NCBI GenBank assembly: GCA_963668115.1
Contig: OY764147.1
Span: 682,001-746,000, forward strand
Length of the DNA stretch: 64,000 bases
Origin: Plut-88900 sp963668115
GTDB lineage: Bacteria > Chloroflexota > Dehalococcoidia > Plut-88900
Reading direction: 5' to 3'
Position numbers and translations under genes: made by a program. Positions 24,050 to 32,690 of the stretch are shown here, one piece after another; position 1 is the stretch's first letter, and the number at the start of each line of letters is the position of its first letter. The notes under the pieces are model-generated. The model worked only from the letters and a program-made list of their open reading frames with translations. It had not been told where the DNA came from and did not search any database.

Positions 24050-24748
24050 ATGGCGAGAAATGACGACTATTACAAGTTCCTTGACGTGCCTCCGACTGCC
24101 TCCCAGGAAGAGATCAGGAGCGCGTTCCGGCGGATGGCGTTCAAGTACCATCCCGACCACAACAAGGACCCGTGGGCCGAGACGATTTTCAAGCAGATCA
24201 ACGAGGCGTACCAGGTACTTGGCAACCCAAGCAGTCGCAGTGCATACGATGCAGAAAGAAGAGCGAGATCCCAGCGTGCGGAGGAGGCCCAGCGCGCTGC
24301 TCGAGAGAGGCAGCATTACAGGGAAAGCTCGGGGGCCAGGGGAAGTGGATATGAGGGGGGCGGCGCGCATTCTTCGGGGGTCAACATTTGCTCGTTCTGC
24401 GGCCAGCCCAACTACCAGTACAACAGGTTCTGCAGCAACTGCGGGAGAGAGCCGGGAGGCAGGCGCTACACGGGGCGCTATGGGGACGACGATGCAGGAT
24501 CTGTGCGTCCTGCAATACCCAACTATCTCGGCAGGGCGATATTTACAACCCTGGTGTGCTTTTGGCCTGCCGGAATCGTGTCCCTTGTATTCGCGGCGCG
24601 GGTCAATGGAAAGATCAGAGAAGGGGACGTTCGAGGCGCTTTGAGGTGCTCCCGAAATGCAAGGATCTGGTCGTGTGTAGCCTTTGGGTTGGGGATACCG
24701 TTCTTCTCCTTTTCCGCGCTAGGAATTCTCATCAACCTTGCCGGATAG
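24050..24748 (+). CDS. J-domain, zinc-ribbon and CD225/dispanin fusion protein
   Basis: 232 aa in three parts: a DnaJ domain at 5-68 with intact HPD (34-36, YHPDHN); a charged linker and a zinc ribbon CSFCG...CSNCG (C114, C117, C128, C131); and a dispanin two-helix domain from about residue 152 (NYLGRAIFTTLVCFWPAG, then AARVNGKIREGDVRGALRCSRNAR). It could recruit Hsp70 to the membrane. The last two parts parallel the protein at 23408. Confidence 0.8.
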   Translation: MARNDDYYKFLDVPPTASQEEIRSAFRRMAFKYHPDHNKDPWAETIFKQINEAYQVLGNPSSRSAYDAERRARSQRAEEAQRAARERQHYRESSGARGSGYEGGGAHSSGVNICSFCGQPNYQYNRFCSNCGREPGGRRYTGRYGDDDAGSVRPAIPNYLGRAIFTTLVCFWPAGIVSLVFAARVNGKIREGDVRGALRCSRNARIWSCVAFGLGIPFFSFSALGILINLAG

Positions 24749-24808
24749 GGAGCGCGTTAACTGAGGCCGAGACAATGCCCTGTATTCATACAGATTCGGG
24801 ATAAGAGA

Positions 24809-25255
24809 TTGCTGACTACGAACCGCAATAGATCCGCATTGTGGCAGGGGCGAGGTGTATCGGAAAAGGCGCTGTACGTACTTGCGGGTGCACTGCTCAT
24901 CATGAGTGCGGGCTTACTCTATGTCCTGGACCCACGGGAGGCGGGGAATTATCCGGTGTGCCCGTTTCTCGGGGTGACGGGGTATCATTGTCCTGGGTGC
25001 GGGACTCTAAGGGCTTTACACCAGCTGCTTTACGGAAATCCGGTGAGCGCCCTGGGGTACAACTTGCTCACGGTGCTGTCCTTGCCGTTTATGGGTTATG
25101 CGTTTGCCGTGGGGGCGTTGAGGGCGTTTCGGATCCCGGCGCCGAGGCCCATCTTCGTCAACTCGAAGTTGATTTGGGGGTTGTTCTTCGGCATAGTTGC
25201 GTTCTGGGCGCTGCGCAACATTCCCGTCGAACCGTTGCAGATACTCGCTCCCTAG
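24809..25255 (+). CDS. DUF2752 membrane protein
   Basis: 148 aa with three hydrophobic segments. The family motif is CPFLGVTGYHCPGCGTLRALHQLLYGN, with paired cysteines and GxGTxR. Function of the family is unknown, but it often accompanies CD225/dispanin proteins, as here. Start is TTG 24809; no better start is seen before the first helix. Confidence 0.75.
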   Translation: MLTTNRNRSALWQGRGVSEKALYVLAGALLIMSAGLLYVLDPREAGNYPVCPFLGVTGYHCPGCGTLRALHQLLYGNPVSALGYNLLTVLSLPFMGYAFAVGALRAFRIPAPRPIFVNSKLIWGLFFGIVAFWALRNIPVEPLQILAP

Positions 25256-25280
25256 CTAATTTACAAATAGGAGAATGACC

Positions 25281-26663
25281 GTGGCTGATGCAACGACAAA
25301 GATAGACAACATACGGTTCATCCTTACGATGGACCCGGAGAGGCGGATTATCAGGGACGGGGCCATAGTTGTTGAAGGTTCGAAGATCACACGGGTGGGG
25401 AAGGCTGCGGACTTGAAGGACGTGGCCACGGACAAGGTGATCGATGGTTCGGAGATGGTGGCGACTCCAGGGTTTATCAACGGACACCTGCACATCTCGT
25501 ATGCCCACGCTACACGGGGGATTTTCCCGGACACGCTGGCGCCGGTCGACTACCTGACCAACGTATTCAAGCTGGCCTTGCAGATGAGCCCCGAGGAGGA
25601 GTACCACACATCTCTCCTGGCACTGACGGAATGCCTGAAGTACGGGACAACTACGGTCGTCGATCCTGGGACTACCCGAAACCCCGACGTGTGCATGAAG
25701 GCGTACGAGGAGTCGGGAGCGAGGGTGATAATCGGGGCGTCGGTGACGGACCTGCCGAATGCGATCAATGTTCCGCTTATCGGCTTGCAGGAGGCCGAGG
25801 AGTTGATGGAGAGGACGGTGAAGGAGTTCGACGGGGCGCTGGACGGTCGGGTGCGGGCTTGGACGATGCCAGCGGACGTCGGGTCTTCGTCGAAAGAGAT
25901 GCTACAGGCGGCGAAGCGGATAGCGGATGAGAACGGGACTCGGATGACGATCCACTGCGTGAACTCGCCTGATGCCGTTCAGGGCCACCTGGACAACTTC
26001 GGGAAGCGGCCCATCGAGTGGCTGGAGGAGATCGGGGTGCTGGGGCCGAACCTGCTGCTGGCGCACGTGGTGGGGCTGAACGAGTCGGAGATTGAGTGTG
26101 TGGTAAGGACAAACACGAAGATGGTGATGTGTCCGACGGCTGCGGTAAAGATGGGGGACGGGACAACGTCCAGGGGCAAATTGCCGGAGATGATAGAGCG
26201 GGGGGTGACCGTCGGGCTGGGGACGGACTCGGGGAACAACTCCTGTATAGCGGAGGTGATGAGGTCTATGTACCTGGCGGCGGTGCTTTACAAGGACGGG
26301 CGGAGGTCGACGAGCATGGTGCCGGCGGAGAAGGCGCTAGAGATGGCGACCATTGATGGGGCTCGGGCGGTGGGATTGGAGTCGGAGATCGGGTCGCTGG
26401 AGGTCGGGAAGAAGGCGGACATAGTGCTATTCGACACGCGCCGGCCGGAGTGGCGGACGTTGTTTAACCCCGTGAACAGCCTGGTCTACAATGCGGACGG
26501 GAGGAGCGTCCACACGGTGATGGTCGATGGTCGGGTGGTGGTGGAGGGTCAGAAGCCGACCTTCGTGGACGAATGGGCGCTGATGGAGAAGATGCAGGCG
26601 ATCGGGGCGGACATGCTTGAGCGGACGGGGACCAGCTTCCCGCAGTCGTGGCCGATTGTTTAG
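25281..26663 (+). CDS. Amidohydrolase (chlorohydrolase/deaminase-like)
   Basis: 460 aa. AtzA/TrzN/SsnA-type amidohydrolase: NGHLHIS metal histidines, IHCVNS, LLAHVVGLNE, and the catalytic Asp in VGLGTDSGNNS. The C-terminal sandwich has KKADIVLFDTRRPEW. Likely reactions are deamination or dehalogenation of ring compounds; substrate unknown. I prefer GTG 25281 because AGGAG is 7 nt upstream; ATG 25275 would be only 1 nt from it. First gene of a three-gene run with no gaps. Confidence 0.85.
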   Translation: MADATTKIDNIRFILTMDPERRIIRDGAIVVEGSKITRVGKAADLKDVATDKVIDGSEMVATPGFINGHLHISYAHATRGIFPDTLAPVDYLTNVFKLALQMSPEEEYHTSLLALTECLKYGTTTVVDPGTTRNPDVCMKAYEESGARVIIGASVTDLPNAINVPLIGLQEAEELMERTVKEFDGALDGRVRAWTMPADVGSSSKEMLQAAKRIADENGTRMTIHCVNSPDAVQGHLDNFGKRPIEWLEEIGVLGPNLLLAHVVGLNESEIECVVRTNTKMVMCPTAAVKMGDGTTSRGKLPEMIERGVTVGLGTDSGNNSCIAEVMRSMYLAAVLYKDGRRSTSMVPAEKALEMATIDGARAVGLESEIGSLEVGKKADIVLFDTRRPEWRTLFNPVNSLVYNADGRSVHTVMVDGRVVVEGQKPTFVDEWALMEKMQAIGADMLERTGTSFPQSWPIV

Positions 26664-27446
26664 ATGTCCAGGAGAGCGCTGATAATCCGGCACGCGGCTC
26701 CGGAGACGCTGGCGGGGAACTATACGTCGGTGTTGGAGGGGCTCGGGTTTGAGCTTGTGCCGCTGAACGTGTTTGAAGGCGCACCGACCTTCGACAGATT
26801 CGGTGCACCGCCGGTGGGGGACGTGGACTTGATAGTGGCGGTCGGGGGGCCGCAGTCGGCGAACGACGATTTTCCGGCCATTCATGTAGAGCGGGAGTAC
26901 CTGGCCGAGGCGATGGCCTCGGGGGTGCCGGTGTTTGGCATCTGCCTGGGGGCGCAAATCATGTCCCGGGCGCTGGGAGGGGAGGTGGGGCCGACGGGAG
27001 GGTACGAGGTCGGGTTGCGGAAGATCTGGGTGACTGAAGAGGGGAGTCGGGACCCGGTGTTCGGCAAGCTGCGCGTGCCGTTGGTGCCGACGCTACACGG
27101 GGAGAGTTTCACGGTGCCGGACGGGGCCTCGGAGCTTGCCTATGGGTATATGTTGTGTCGGGACGGGACTTTCAGCAGGTTGAGCATGGCGTTTCGACAC
27201 GGGAAGTCATACGCCTTCCAGTTCGAGCCACAGCTGACCCTGGAAGAGCTGAAGTTGTGGAACAGGGAGCTTTTCGACGATTACAAGCTGATGGGAGCGG
27301 CTTTCGACCCGGAGTCGGAGGCGGATACGAACCTACGGGAGTTTACGGCGTACTCGCCGATATACGAGGCCCAGTCCAGGGAGATGTTCCTGGCCTTTCT
27401 TGAAAATGCAGGCCTAACACAGGCGGGAAGCGTAGAGAGAAGATGA
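26664..27446 (+). CDS. Class I glutamine amidotransferase-like protein lacking the catalytic His
   Basis: 260 aa GATase1 fold. The nucleophile elbow GICLGAQ is intact (C94), and LHGESF is present. Where the family has FHPE, this protein reads FQFEPQLT, so His is Glu188 and Glu is Gln190. It therefore keeps the Cys but not the usual His-Glu dyad. It starts directly after the stop of the upstream amidohydrolase and overlaps the next one by 4 nt, so it acts in the same process. Possibly a different hydrolase chemistry or an inactive binding protein. Confidence 0.75.
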   Translation: MSRRALIIRHAAPETLAGNYTSVLEGLGFELVPLNVFEGAPTFDRFGAPPVGDVDLIVAVGGPQSANDDFPAIHVEREYLAEAMASGVPVFGICLGAQIMSRALGGEVGPTGGYEVGLRKIWVTEEGSRDPVFGKLRVPLVPTLHGESFTVPDGASELAYGYMLCRDGTFSRLSMAFRHGKSYAFQFEPQLTLEELKLWNRELFDDYKLMGAAFDPESEADTNLREFTAYSPIYEAQSREMFLAFLENAGLTQAGSVERR

Positions 27447-28669
27447 GAGCTTTAATCAATGCGTACCTGATTGACGGGACAGGGGGTCCGGCTAGAGGGG
27501 GCCAAACGGTGTTGATTGACGGGGAGCGGATAGCGGAGGTCGGGGGGAGGGACGAGATCACCATACCGCCTACGGCCGATGTCACGGACCTGGGCGGGAT
27601 GGCGCTTCTGCCGGGGCTGATCGACTGCCATGACCACATTGCGGGTTCGGTGTACGGGCTGGTGGGGAGGTGGGAATTGGATGCTCCACCGAGCCTGCGA
27701 CACCTTCGAACTGCCGAGGTGTTGAGGAAGACACTGGATACCGGATATACGGCGATGAGGGATGCCGGCGGGCTGGATAAGGGTTTTCAGACCGCGATTG
27801 AGGAGGGCCTTATCCCCGGGCCCCGGATGGTGCTGAGTTTGAGCATCATGTCGCCGACGGGGGGAATCGGGGACTGGGCGAGTCCGTCGGGGCACAGGCG
27901 ACCTGAGCCGGGCAACGTGAGCCTTCCGCCGGGTGTGGCGAATGGGGTCGATGCGGTGAGGGCGAAGGTAAGGGAGCTGGACCGGATGGGGGCGGACGTA
28001 ATCAAGTTCGCCACGACGGGCGGGGCAAGCTCACGCCCGGGGCACGGGCCCAAGGACATTGCGTTTGGGAGGGATGAGATATTTGCGATCGTGGAGGAGG
28101 CGCATGCGCTGGGGAAGAGGGCGATGTGCCATGCGATCGGGGGGCCGGGGCTCAGGTTGGCAGTCGAGGCGGGGGCGGACAGCATCGAGCACGGGAGCTA
28201 CCTGGACGAGGACCCGGAACTTCTTCCGATGATGGCAGAGAAGGGGACGTTCTTCGTGCCGACGCTGACGGTGTATGCGTTTCATCGGGAAGCGCCGGAG
28301 CCGCACTTCAGCGCTCGGGCGAAGGCGATGTACACGCACCAGACGGAGAGTATCCAGAAGGCCTTGGAACTGGGTGTCAAGGTAGTGGCGGGGACGGATG
28401 CCGGGGGATACGAACATTACATAAATGCACAAGAACTACAGTGGCTGGTGGAGCACGGCGGAATGACGAATGCGCAGGCTGTAGTGTCGGCGACGGGGTG
28501 GGCGTCGGAGTGCCTCGGGCTGGAAAAGGAGATAGGGACTGTGGAGGTCGGGAAGCTGGCGGATTTAGTGGTTGTGGACGGGGACCCGTTGCTAGACATA
28601 AAGGTGCTACAAGAGCAGTCTCGGGTGCGGTTGGTGATCAAGGGAGGGGAGACGCACCTTTCGAAGTAG
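27443..28669 (+). CDS. Amidohydrolase (imidazolonepropionase/prolidase-like)
   Basis: 408 aa. Metal-binding IDCHDH, the Lys-bearing VIKFATTGG strand, CHAIGG and IEHGSYLD histidines, and catalytic Asp in VVAGTDAGG. The C-terminal KLADLVVVDGDPL closes the sandwich domain. The same group as the gene at 1081 but clearly a different paralogue. ATG overlaps the previous stop by 4 nt. Together with the two upstream genes it looks like a catabolic operon for an amide- or ring-containing compound. Confidence 0.85.
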   Translation: MRALINAYLIDGTGGPARGGQTVLIDGERIAEVGGRDEITIPPTADVTDLGGMALLPGLIDCHDHIAGSVYGLVGRWELDAPPSLRHLRTAEVLRKTLDTGYTAMRDAGGLDKGFQTAIEEGLIPGPRMVLSLSIMSPTGGIGDWASPSGHRRPEPGNVSLPPGVANGVDAVRAKVRELDRMGADVIKFATTGGASSRPGHGPKDIAFGRDEIFAIVEEAHALGKRAMCHAIGGPGLRLAVEAGADSIEHGSYLDEDPELLPMMAEKGTFFVPTLTVYAFHREAPEPHFSARAKAMYTHQTESIQKALELGVKVVAGTDAGGYEHYINAQELQWLVEHGGMTNAQAVVSATGWASECLGLEKEIGTVEVGKLADLVVVDGDPLLDIKVLQEQSRVRLVIKGGETHLSK

Positions 28670-28690
28670 GGACGTGAAGGATGCGGTTTG

Positions 28691-28717
28691 GAGGGAGGGG
28701 TGGGGAGGGGTTAGAAT
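28691..28717 (+). promoter_or_regulatory. Promoter of tRNA-Ala (G-rich upstream, TAGAAT -10)
   Basis: TAGAAT at 28712-28717 lies 12 nt before the tRNA. The preceding 20 bases are almost all G; no clear -35. Confidence 0.5.
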
Positions 28718-28728
28718 TGAGGGGAGTC

Positions 28729-28805
<77 letters not shown>

Positions 28806-28864
28806 GTACCTGGACGGGGTAGACCGCACACGCATCTCAAATAGGGCAGTCCGGTCGATCTTGG

Positions 28865-29248
28865 TTAGGTCTGCATTATCTGGACCAGGTTGCCGCAGGT
28901 GTCGTCAAAGACCGCAATAGTGACGGTGCCCATTTCTGTCGGCTCCATCGTAAAAGCTACGCCCAGTGACTTGAGTTTCTCATATTCTGCGCGGATGTCC
29001 GTAACGCCAAAGGACGCTGCCGGGATACCCTGCTCAAATAGCCCTTTCTGATATGCCTGTGATACCGGGTTTGCATCTGGTTCAAGCAGAAGCTCGGTCC
29101 CATCCGGGTCATCGGGCGAGACGACGGTAAGCCACTTGAATTCTCCCACAGGGACGTCATGCTTCTTCACAAAGCCGAGGGTCTCCGTGTAGAACTTCAG
29201 AGCGTCGTCCTGGTCACTTACAAAGACGCCGGTGAGAATAATGCGCAT
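28865..29248 (-). CDS. VOC-family (glyoxalase/dioxygenase-like) protein
   Basis: 127 aa, two beta-alpha-beta-beta-beta units. The pattern VFVSDQDDALKFYTETLGF opens the domain, and the TVVSPDDPDGTELLLEP and DTCGNLVQIMQT ends give the Glu and Gln typical of metal-ligand strands. It could act on a thiol or antibiotic conjugate. It is downstream of an ArsR-type regulator on the same strand, an arrangement often seen for regulated VOC proteins. Confidence 0.8.
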   Translation of the reverse strand: MRIILTGVFVSDQDDALKFYTETLGFVKKHDVPVGEFKWLTVVSPDDPDGTELLLEPDANPVSQAYQKGLFEQGIPAASFGVTDIRAEYEKLKSLGVAFTMEPTEMGTVTIAVFDDTCGNLVQIMQT

Positions 29249-29275
29249 ATCCGGTCTCCTTTTCTTGTCATAGTG

Positions 29276-29548
29276 TCACTTGAGCCATCGGTCCATGACA
29301 GCCCTGAGGGGTTCATCGTTGAAGACAAGCATCCGATACTTGCCGCACTTCTCTGAGCTTACGAGCCCCGCTTGTTCCAGGAGATCAATGTGCTTGGCCA
29401 GGGCCTGTCGGGAGATGGCGACTTTGTGTCGCATGATGAGGCGCGCCGTGAGTTCGTAGAGCGTCTGCCCCTTGCGCTCAGAGAACTCGTCCAGTATCAA
29501 CCTCCGTATTGGGTCTGCGAGTGCCCTGAAGACTAGGTCTTTGTGCAT
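29276..29548 (-). CDS. ArsR-family winged-helix transcriptional regulator
   Basis: 90 aa. MHKDLVFRALADPIRRLILDEFSERKGQTLYEL begins the ArsR fold, and ISRQALAKHIDLLEQAGLV is the recognition helix. I start at ATG 29548: a promoter (29557-29586) ends just before it, leaving essentially no leader. Longer in-frame extension upstream would read through that promoter. It probably represses itself and the VOC gene. Confidence 0.85.
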   Translation of the reverse strand: MHKDLVFRALADPIRRLILDEFSERKGQTLYELTARLIMRHKVAISRQALAKHIDLLEQAGLVSSEKCGKYRMLVFNDEPLRAVMDRWLK

Positions 29549-29556
29549 GCTTGCAT

Positions 29557-29586
29557 ACAATACGCAACCGTATAGTTGCATGTCAA
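29557..29586 (-). promoter_or_regulatory. ArsR-gene promoter with operator between -35 and -10
   Basis: On the minus strand TTGACA (29586-29581), 18 bp, TATTGT (29562-29557). An inverted repeat GCAAC/GTTGC (arms 29579-29575 and 29568-29564) fills the spacer. The start would fall at or next to the ATG at 29548, so the mRNA is probably leaderless. Confidence 0.65.
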
Positions 29587-29882
29587 GGAGCGATTCCCCG
29601 GGCTGACAGGTACCACTTCCCCAGCCATTTGCAGGCGTGCATATAGCGAACTCGCAGCCAAAAATTTGCGGTACAGGACACGTCGGCCCATCCGAAGAGA
29701 GGCTCGGACTCTCGGTCATGGTGGTAGTCCCGAGGCTCACAGCCCGCCGTGCCAAAGCTCAAAGATGGTCCTGTCTATGGTCAAAATAGACCCACCACGT
29801 ACCTAATGTGGGGATGACCGCGCTACCGGCGTAATGGACGGCTAGCGTTCAGACCTGTGGCCCAACTGACCTCTCCTCGAGG

Positions 29883-30308
29883 TTAGTCTTCTAACATATA
29901 TGCGCCCGTTTCCCAAACCTTCTCATCGCCGCCCGGGGCCCAGTTTACGATGATCGCTCTTAAAGGCTCCTTGCTGGTCACCCGCATGGCGTGGGACATA
30001 CTGGGAGGGCAATAGGTGACCGTTCCAGGCCCGGCGTGAAAGGTCTCGTCTCCCCACTCACATTCGGCGGCGCCACTCAGGATGATGTAGATCTCGGGCC
30101 TGAGGTGGGCGTGGGCGCCGTAGTATGTGCCCGGCTCCAGCATGAACGCCGTCGCTGCGACATCCTTATCCGCTATACCTCCGTCCCGGCCGATAAGCGG
30201 CTTCGAATACATCGCCTTCAATAATTCCTGGGGATAGTTGCTGTACGAAGAAAAATTTTCGAGCTCATAGTCCTTGATGTAGTATTTCCCTTTTTCCTCT
30301 TTTGCCAT
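29883..30308 (-). CDS. Cupin-domain protein
   Basis: 141 aa single cupin. Motif 1 GTYYGAHAHLRPEIYIILSG supplies two His and a Glu, and motif 2 GPGTVTYCPPSMSHAM supplies the last His, so a metal site is likely. AAGGAG is 7 nt before the ATG. Could be an isomerase, dioxygenase or sugar-binding protein; no partner gene helps. Confidence 0.8.
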   Translation of the reverse strand: MAKEEKGKYYIKDYELENFSSYSNYPQELLKAMYSKPLIGRDGGIADKDVAATAFMLEPGTYYGAHAHLRPEIYIILSGAAECEWGDETFHAGPGTVTYCPPSMSHAMRVTSKEPLRAIIVNWAPGGDEKVWETGAYMLED

Positions 30309-30608
30309 GTTTGAACTCCTTCAAGGCTGCTGACGTCCTTTCGGAAACGCTGCCACTTCCCGGCGGGCTTTGGCAATAGTACACCTGACAGGCTTGTCAG
30401 GACAGCACGTAGGCGGCGTCTGCTTGGTCGGTCGGTGACGGATTCTGTGGGTGAGACTTATCCGCAACCGGTGCTGTGCGTGTTGCCCGCTACGATTTGA
30501 GAACTGCCAATTAGCCGACCAAAGTCGCTGGCCGGTATCTAGCGGAACGAGGTCGACTTGAATAAACTAGTCGGGCTGCCTTGAGCGGTGAAAGCAAAGG
30601 AGAAACCA
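30309..30608. promoter_or_regulatory. Intergenic region with a perfect hairpin/operator
   Basis: 300 bp between the divergent cupin and ABC-importer genes. It contains CCTGACA (30384-30390) and TGTCAGG (30395-30401), a perfect 7-bp inverted repeat with a 4-nt centre: a candidate operator or hairpin. I saw no cobalamin-riboswitch B12 box. A TTATCCGCA at about 30468 resembles a DnaA box but is alone. Confidence 0.4.
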
Positions 30609-31712
30609 GTGACCGGATTTTTTGCAATTGAAAGAAGCAGGGCCATTGTCGTATCGCTATTCTTGGTGCTGGCAATGGCCCTGGTGGTATCCGCGTGTTC
30701 AGACTCGGGCGCCGGGGAGGAAGGGACTGGGCAAGCGGCCGCTACGGCCGTCCCGACGGAGAGTCCCCCGCAGCCGATGGATACGCCTGCCCCTGCTCCA
30801 ACGCACACACCTGCTCCCGAGCCAACATACACGCCCGCTCCGACCCTACGCCCACAAAGGAGGCGGTGGCGGAGCCTTATCCCATTGCAGATCACGGACA
30901 TGTTGGGTCAGCCTGTCGAGATACCGGCCGAGCCGATGCGTATAGTGAGCATCAGCCCAACGGCAACGGAGATGCTGTACGTTGCAGGAGGAGAGGCGGT
31001 AGCGCGGGATTCGAGCTCGACGTTTCCTGATGAGGTCCTCGGGCTTCCGGAGCTAGGCGGGGCTTATTCGCCCAACTTCGAGGCGATTGCAGCGCAGGGC
31101 GCGGACCTGATCCTGATCGAGGCCCTGAGCCAAGCCCGTTTCCTGGGGCCATTGTCGCAACTGGGCCCGCCGGTAGTGGCGGTGCGTGCGGCTTCGCTCG
31201 AAGACGTGACGACGGGCATCAGGCTTATTGGGCAGATAATCGGGAACGAAGAGGCGGCTGAAAAGGCGGCGGAGGAGATAGCTGCGAGGGTGTCGGGGGC
31301 GATTGAAGGCGCGACAGAAGGCCAGAGCGCCCTAATCCTAATCTCGGACGCGGACAGGAACCTGTACGTGGCTAAACCACAGTCGTATCCCGGGGCGATA
31401 GCTGCAATGCTGTCGCTGTCGAACCCAGCAGCCGAACTGCCAGACAGCGGGACGTTCCCGGGTTTCACACAGGTGTCGGCGGAGCAATTGTTGACCATGG
31501 ACCCGGACTTCCTGTTCACGATTACGCCAGCGCCGGAACCCGCGCCAAGGCTCTCTGCAATGCTGCCTCGCATACCCGGGATCTCCAGCCTGCGGGCGAT
31601 CACGAGCGGCCAGTTGCATGAAATAGACCACGTGATCTTTCTTCGCAACCAGGGGCCGCGCATTGCCGAGGCGGTGGAAACGATGGCAGAAATCGTAGGA
31701 AGCGCCCCATAG
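30609..31712 (+). CDS. Periplasmic-binding lipoprotein for vitamin B12/siderophore-type import
   Basis: 367 aa. Lipobox SAC with Cys30 after a hydrophobic signal, then a Thr-Pro-Ala-rich stalk, then a BtuF/FepB-type binding domain (MRIVSISPTATEMLYVAGG, ADLILIEALS). GTG 30609 is chosen because AAAGGAG is 6 nt upstream; GTG 30588 is an alternative. It abuts a FecCD permease and a FecE-like ATPase. Ligand could be cobalamin, heme or ferric siderophore. Confidence 0.85.
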   Translation: MTGFFAIERSRAIVVSLFLVLAMALVVSACSDSGAGEEGTGQAAATAVPTESPPQPMDTPAPAPTHTPAPEPTYTPAPTLRPQRRRWRSLIPLQITDMLGQPVEIPAEPMRIVSISPTATEMLYVAGGEAVARDSSSTFPDEVLGLPELGGAYSPNFEAIAAQGADLILIEALSQARFLGPLSQLGPPVVAVRAASLEDVTTGIRLIGQIIGNEEAAEKAAEEIAARVSGAIEGATEGQSALILISDADRNLYVAKPQSYPGAIAAMLSLSNPAAELPDSGTFPGFTQVSAEQLLTMDPDFLFTITPAPEPAPRLSAMLPRIPGISSLRAITSGQLHEIDHVIFLRNQGPRIAEAVETMAEIVGSAP

Positions 31713-32690
31713 TTGCGGCGTACGGCCACCGTTCTGTCGGGCCTCACGGTTGCCTTACTGGCGGGCTGTGCAATAGGGGTTACCTTCGGCACTGCCAACC
31801 TGGAGCCCTCCACGCTGGTGAAGGCACTCTTCACCGACGGCGGGGACCCCACGGCTGAGGTAATCGTACGCTCCATCCGAATGCCGAGGGTAGTGGCGGC
31901 ACTGTTGGCAGGGGCATGTTTTGGGGTGTCGGGGGCGCTTATACAAAGCGCGACCCGCAACCCGCTGGGAGACCCCCAGCTATTCGGGCTGGGGGGCGGA
32001 GCGGCCATAGTTCAGGCGTTGGCGCTGGCCGGCATTGTTAATGTCGGGGCGTGGGGGCTGACGTCGCTATCAGTGGCTGCGGGCTTTGTCGGGGCCATCC
32101 TGATATTCCTGCTGGCTTCAAGGGAGAGCCTGACACCGGCCCGACTCGCGTTGGTTGGCGTGTCCATAGGGACCCTGACACTGGCGGTTGCCGCCGCCAT
32201 ATTAACCCATGCGCGGGTCTTCAGCCTGCAGGCGTTGTCGCTGTTCAGCGGAAGCCTGGCGAACCGGGGATGGGGAGACGTTACGCCGGTCATTCCGTAT
32301 CTTGCTCTCGGGCTTGGGCTGGCGGTACTGGCGGCGGGTCGGCTGAACCTGCTGGTGCTGGGGGACAGGCTTGCGTGGCAACTCGGGGCGAGTCCGAGGA
32401 GCACCCGGCTGTTGGCCCTGGCTGCGGCCGGGGTGGCAGCCGGCGCGGGTGTAAGCGTGGCGGGGGTGGTCGGGTTTGTGGGCTTGTTTACTCCTCACGT
32501 CGTGAGATTGCTGGTGGGGAACGACGCGCGGACGGTCATGGCGGTCTCGGTGCCCACCGGGGCGTTGGTAGTGCTTTATTCGGACCAGATATCCAGGCTG
32601 GCTTTCATGCCATCCGAAATACCGGTGGGACTGGTAACCACAGTCCTGGGGGCGCCGCTGATGATATGGGTGGCGAGAAGGCTTCAGTGA
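31713..32690 (+). CDS. FecCD-family ABC permease
   Basis: 325 aa with about nine to ten helices, as in BtuC/FhuB permeases. RMPRVVAALLAGACFGVSGALIQSATRNPLGDPQLFGLGGGA is the signature stretch, and GFVGLFTPHVVRLLVGNDART is the coupling region. The TTG start follows the previous stop without a gap, so expression depends on the upstream gene. Confidence 0.9.
   Translation: MRRTATVLSGLTVALLAGCAIGVTFGTANLEPSTLVKALFTDGGDPTAEVIVRSIRMPRVVAALLAGACFGVSGALIQSATRNPLGDPQLFGLGGGAAIVQALALAGIVNVGAWGLTSLSVAAGFVGAILIFLLASRESLTPARLALVGVSIGTLTLAVAAAILTHARVFSLQALSLFSGSLANRGWGDVTPVIPYLALGLGLAVLAAGRLNLLVLGDRLAWQLGASPRSTRLLALAAAGVAAGAGVSVAGVVGFVGLFTPHVVRLLVGNDARTVMAVSVPTGALVVLYSDQISRLAFMPSEIPVGLVTTVLGAPLMIWVARRLQ

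Noticed and set aside
30460..30480. DnaA box / origin signal (TTATCCGCA)
   Set aside because: A single imperfect site, no AT-rich unwinding region and no cluster.
30309..30608. Cobalamin riboswitch before the B12/siderophore-type importer
   Set aside because: No B12 box or matching long-range architecture seen; only one simple hairpin.
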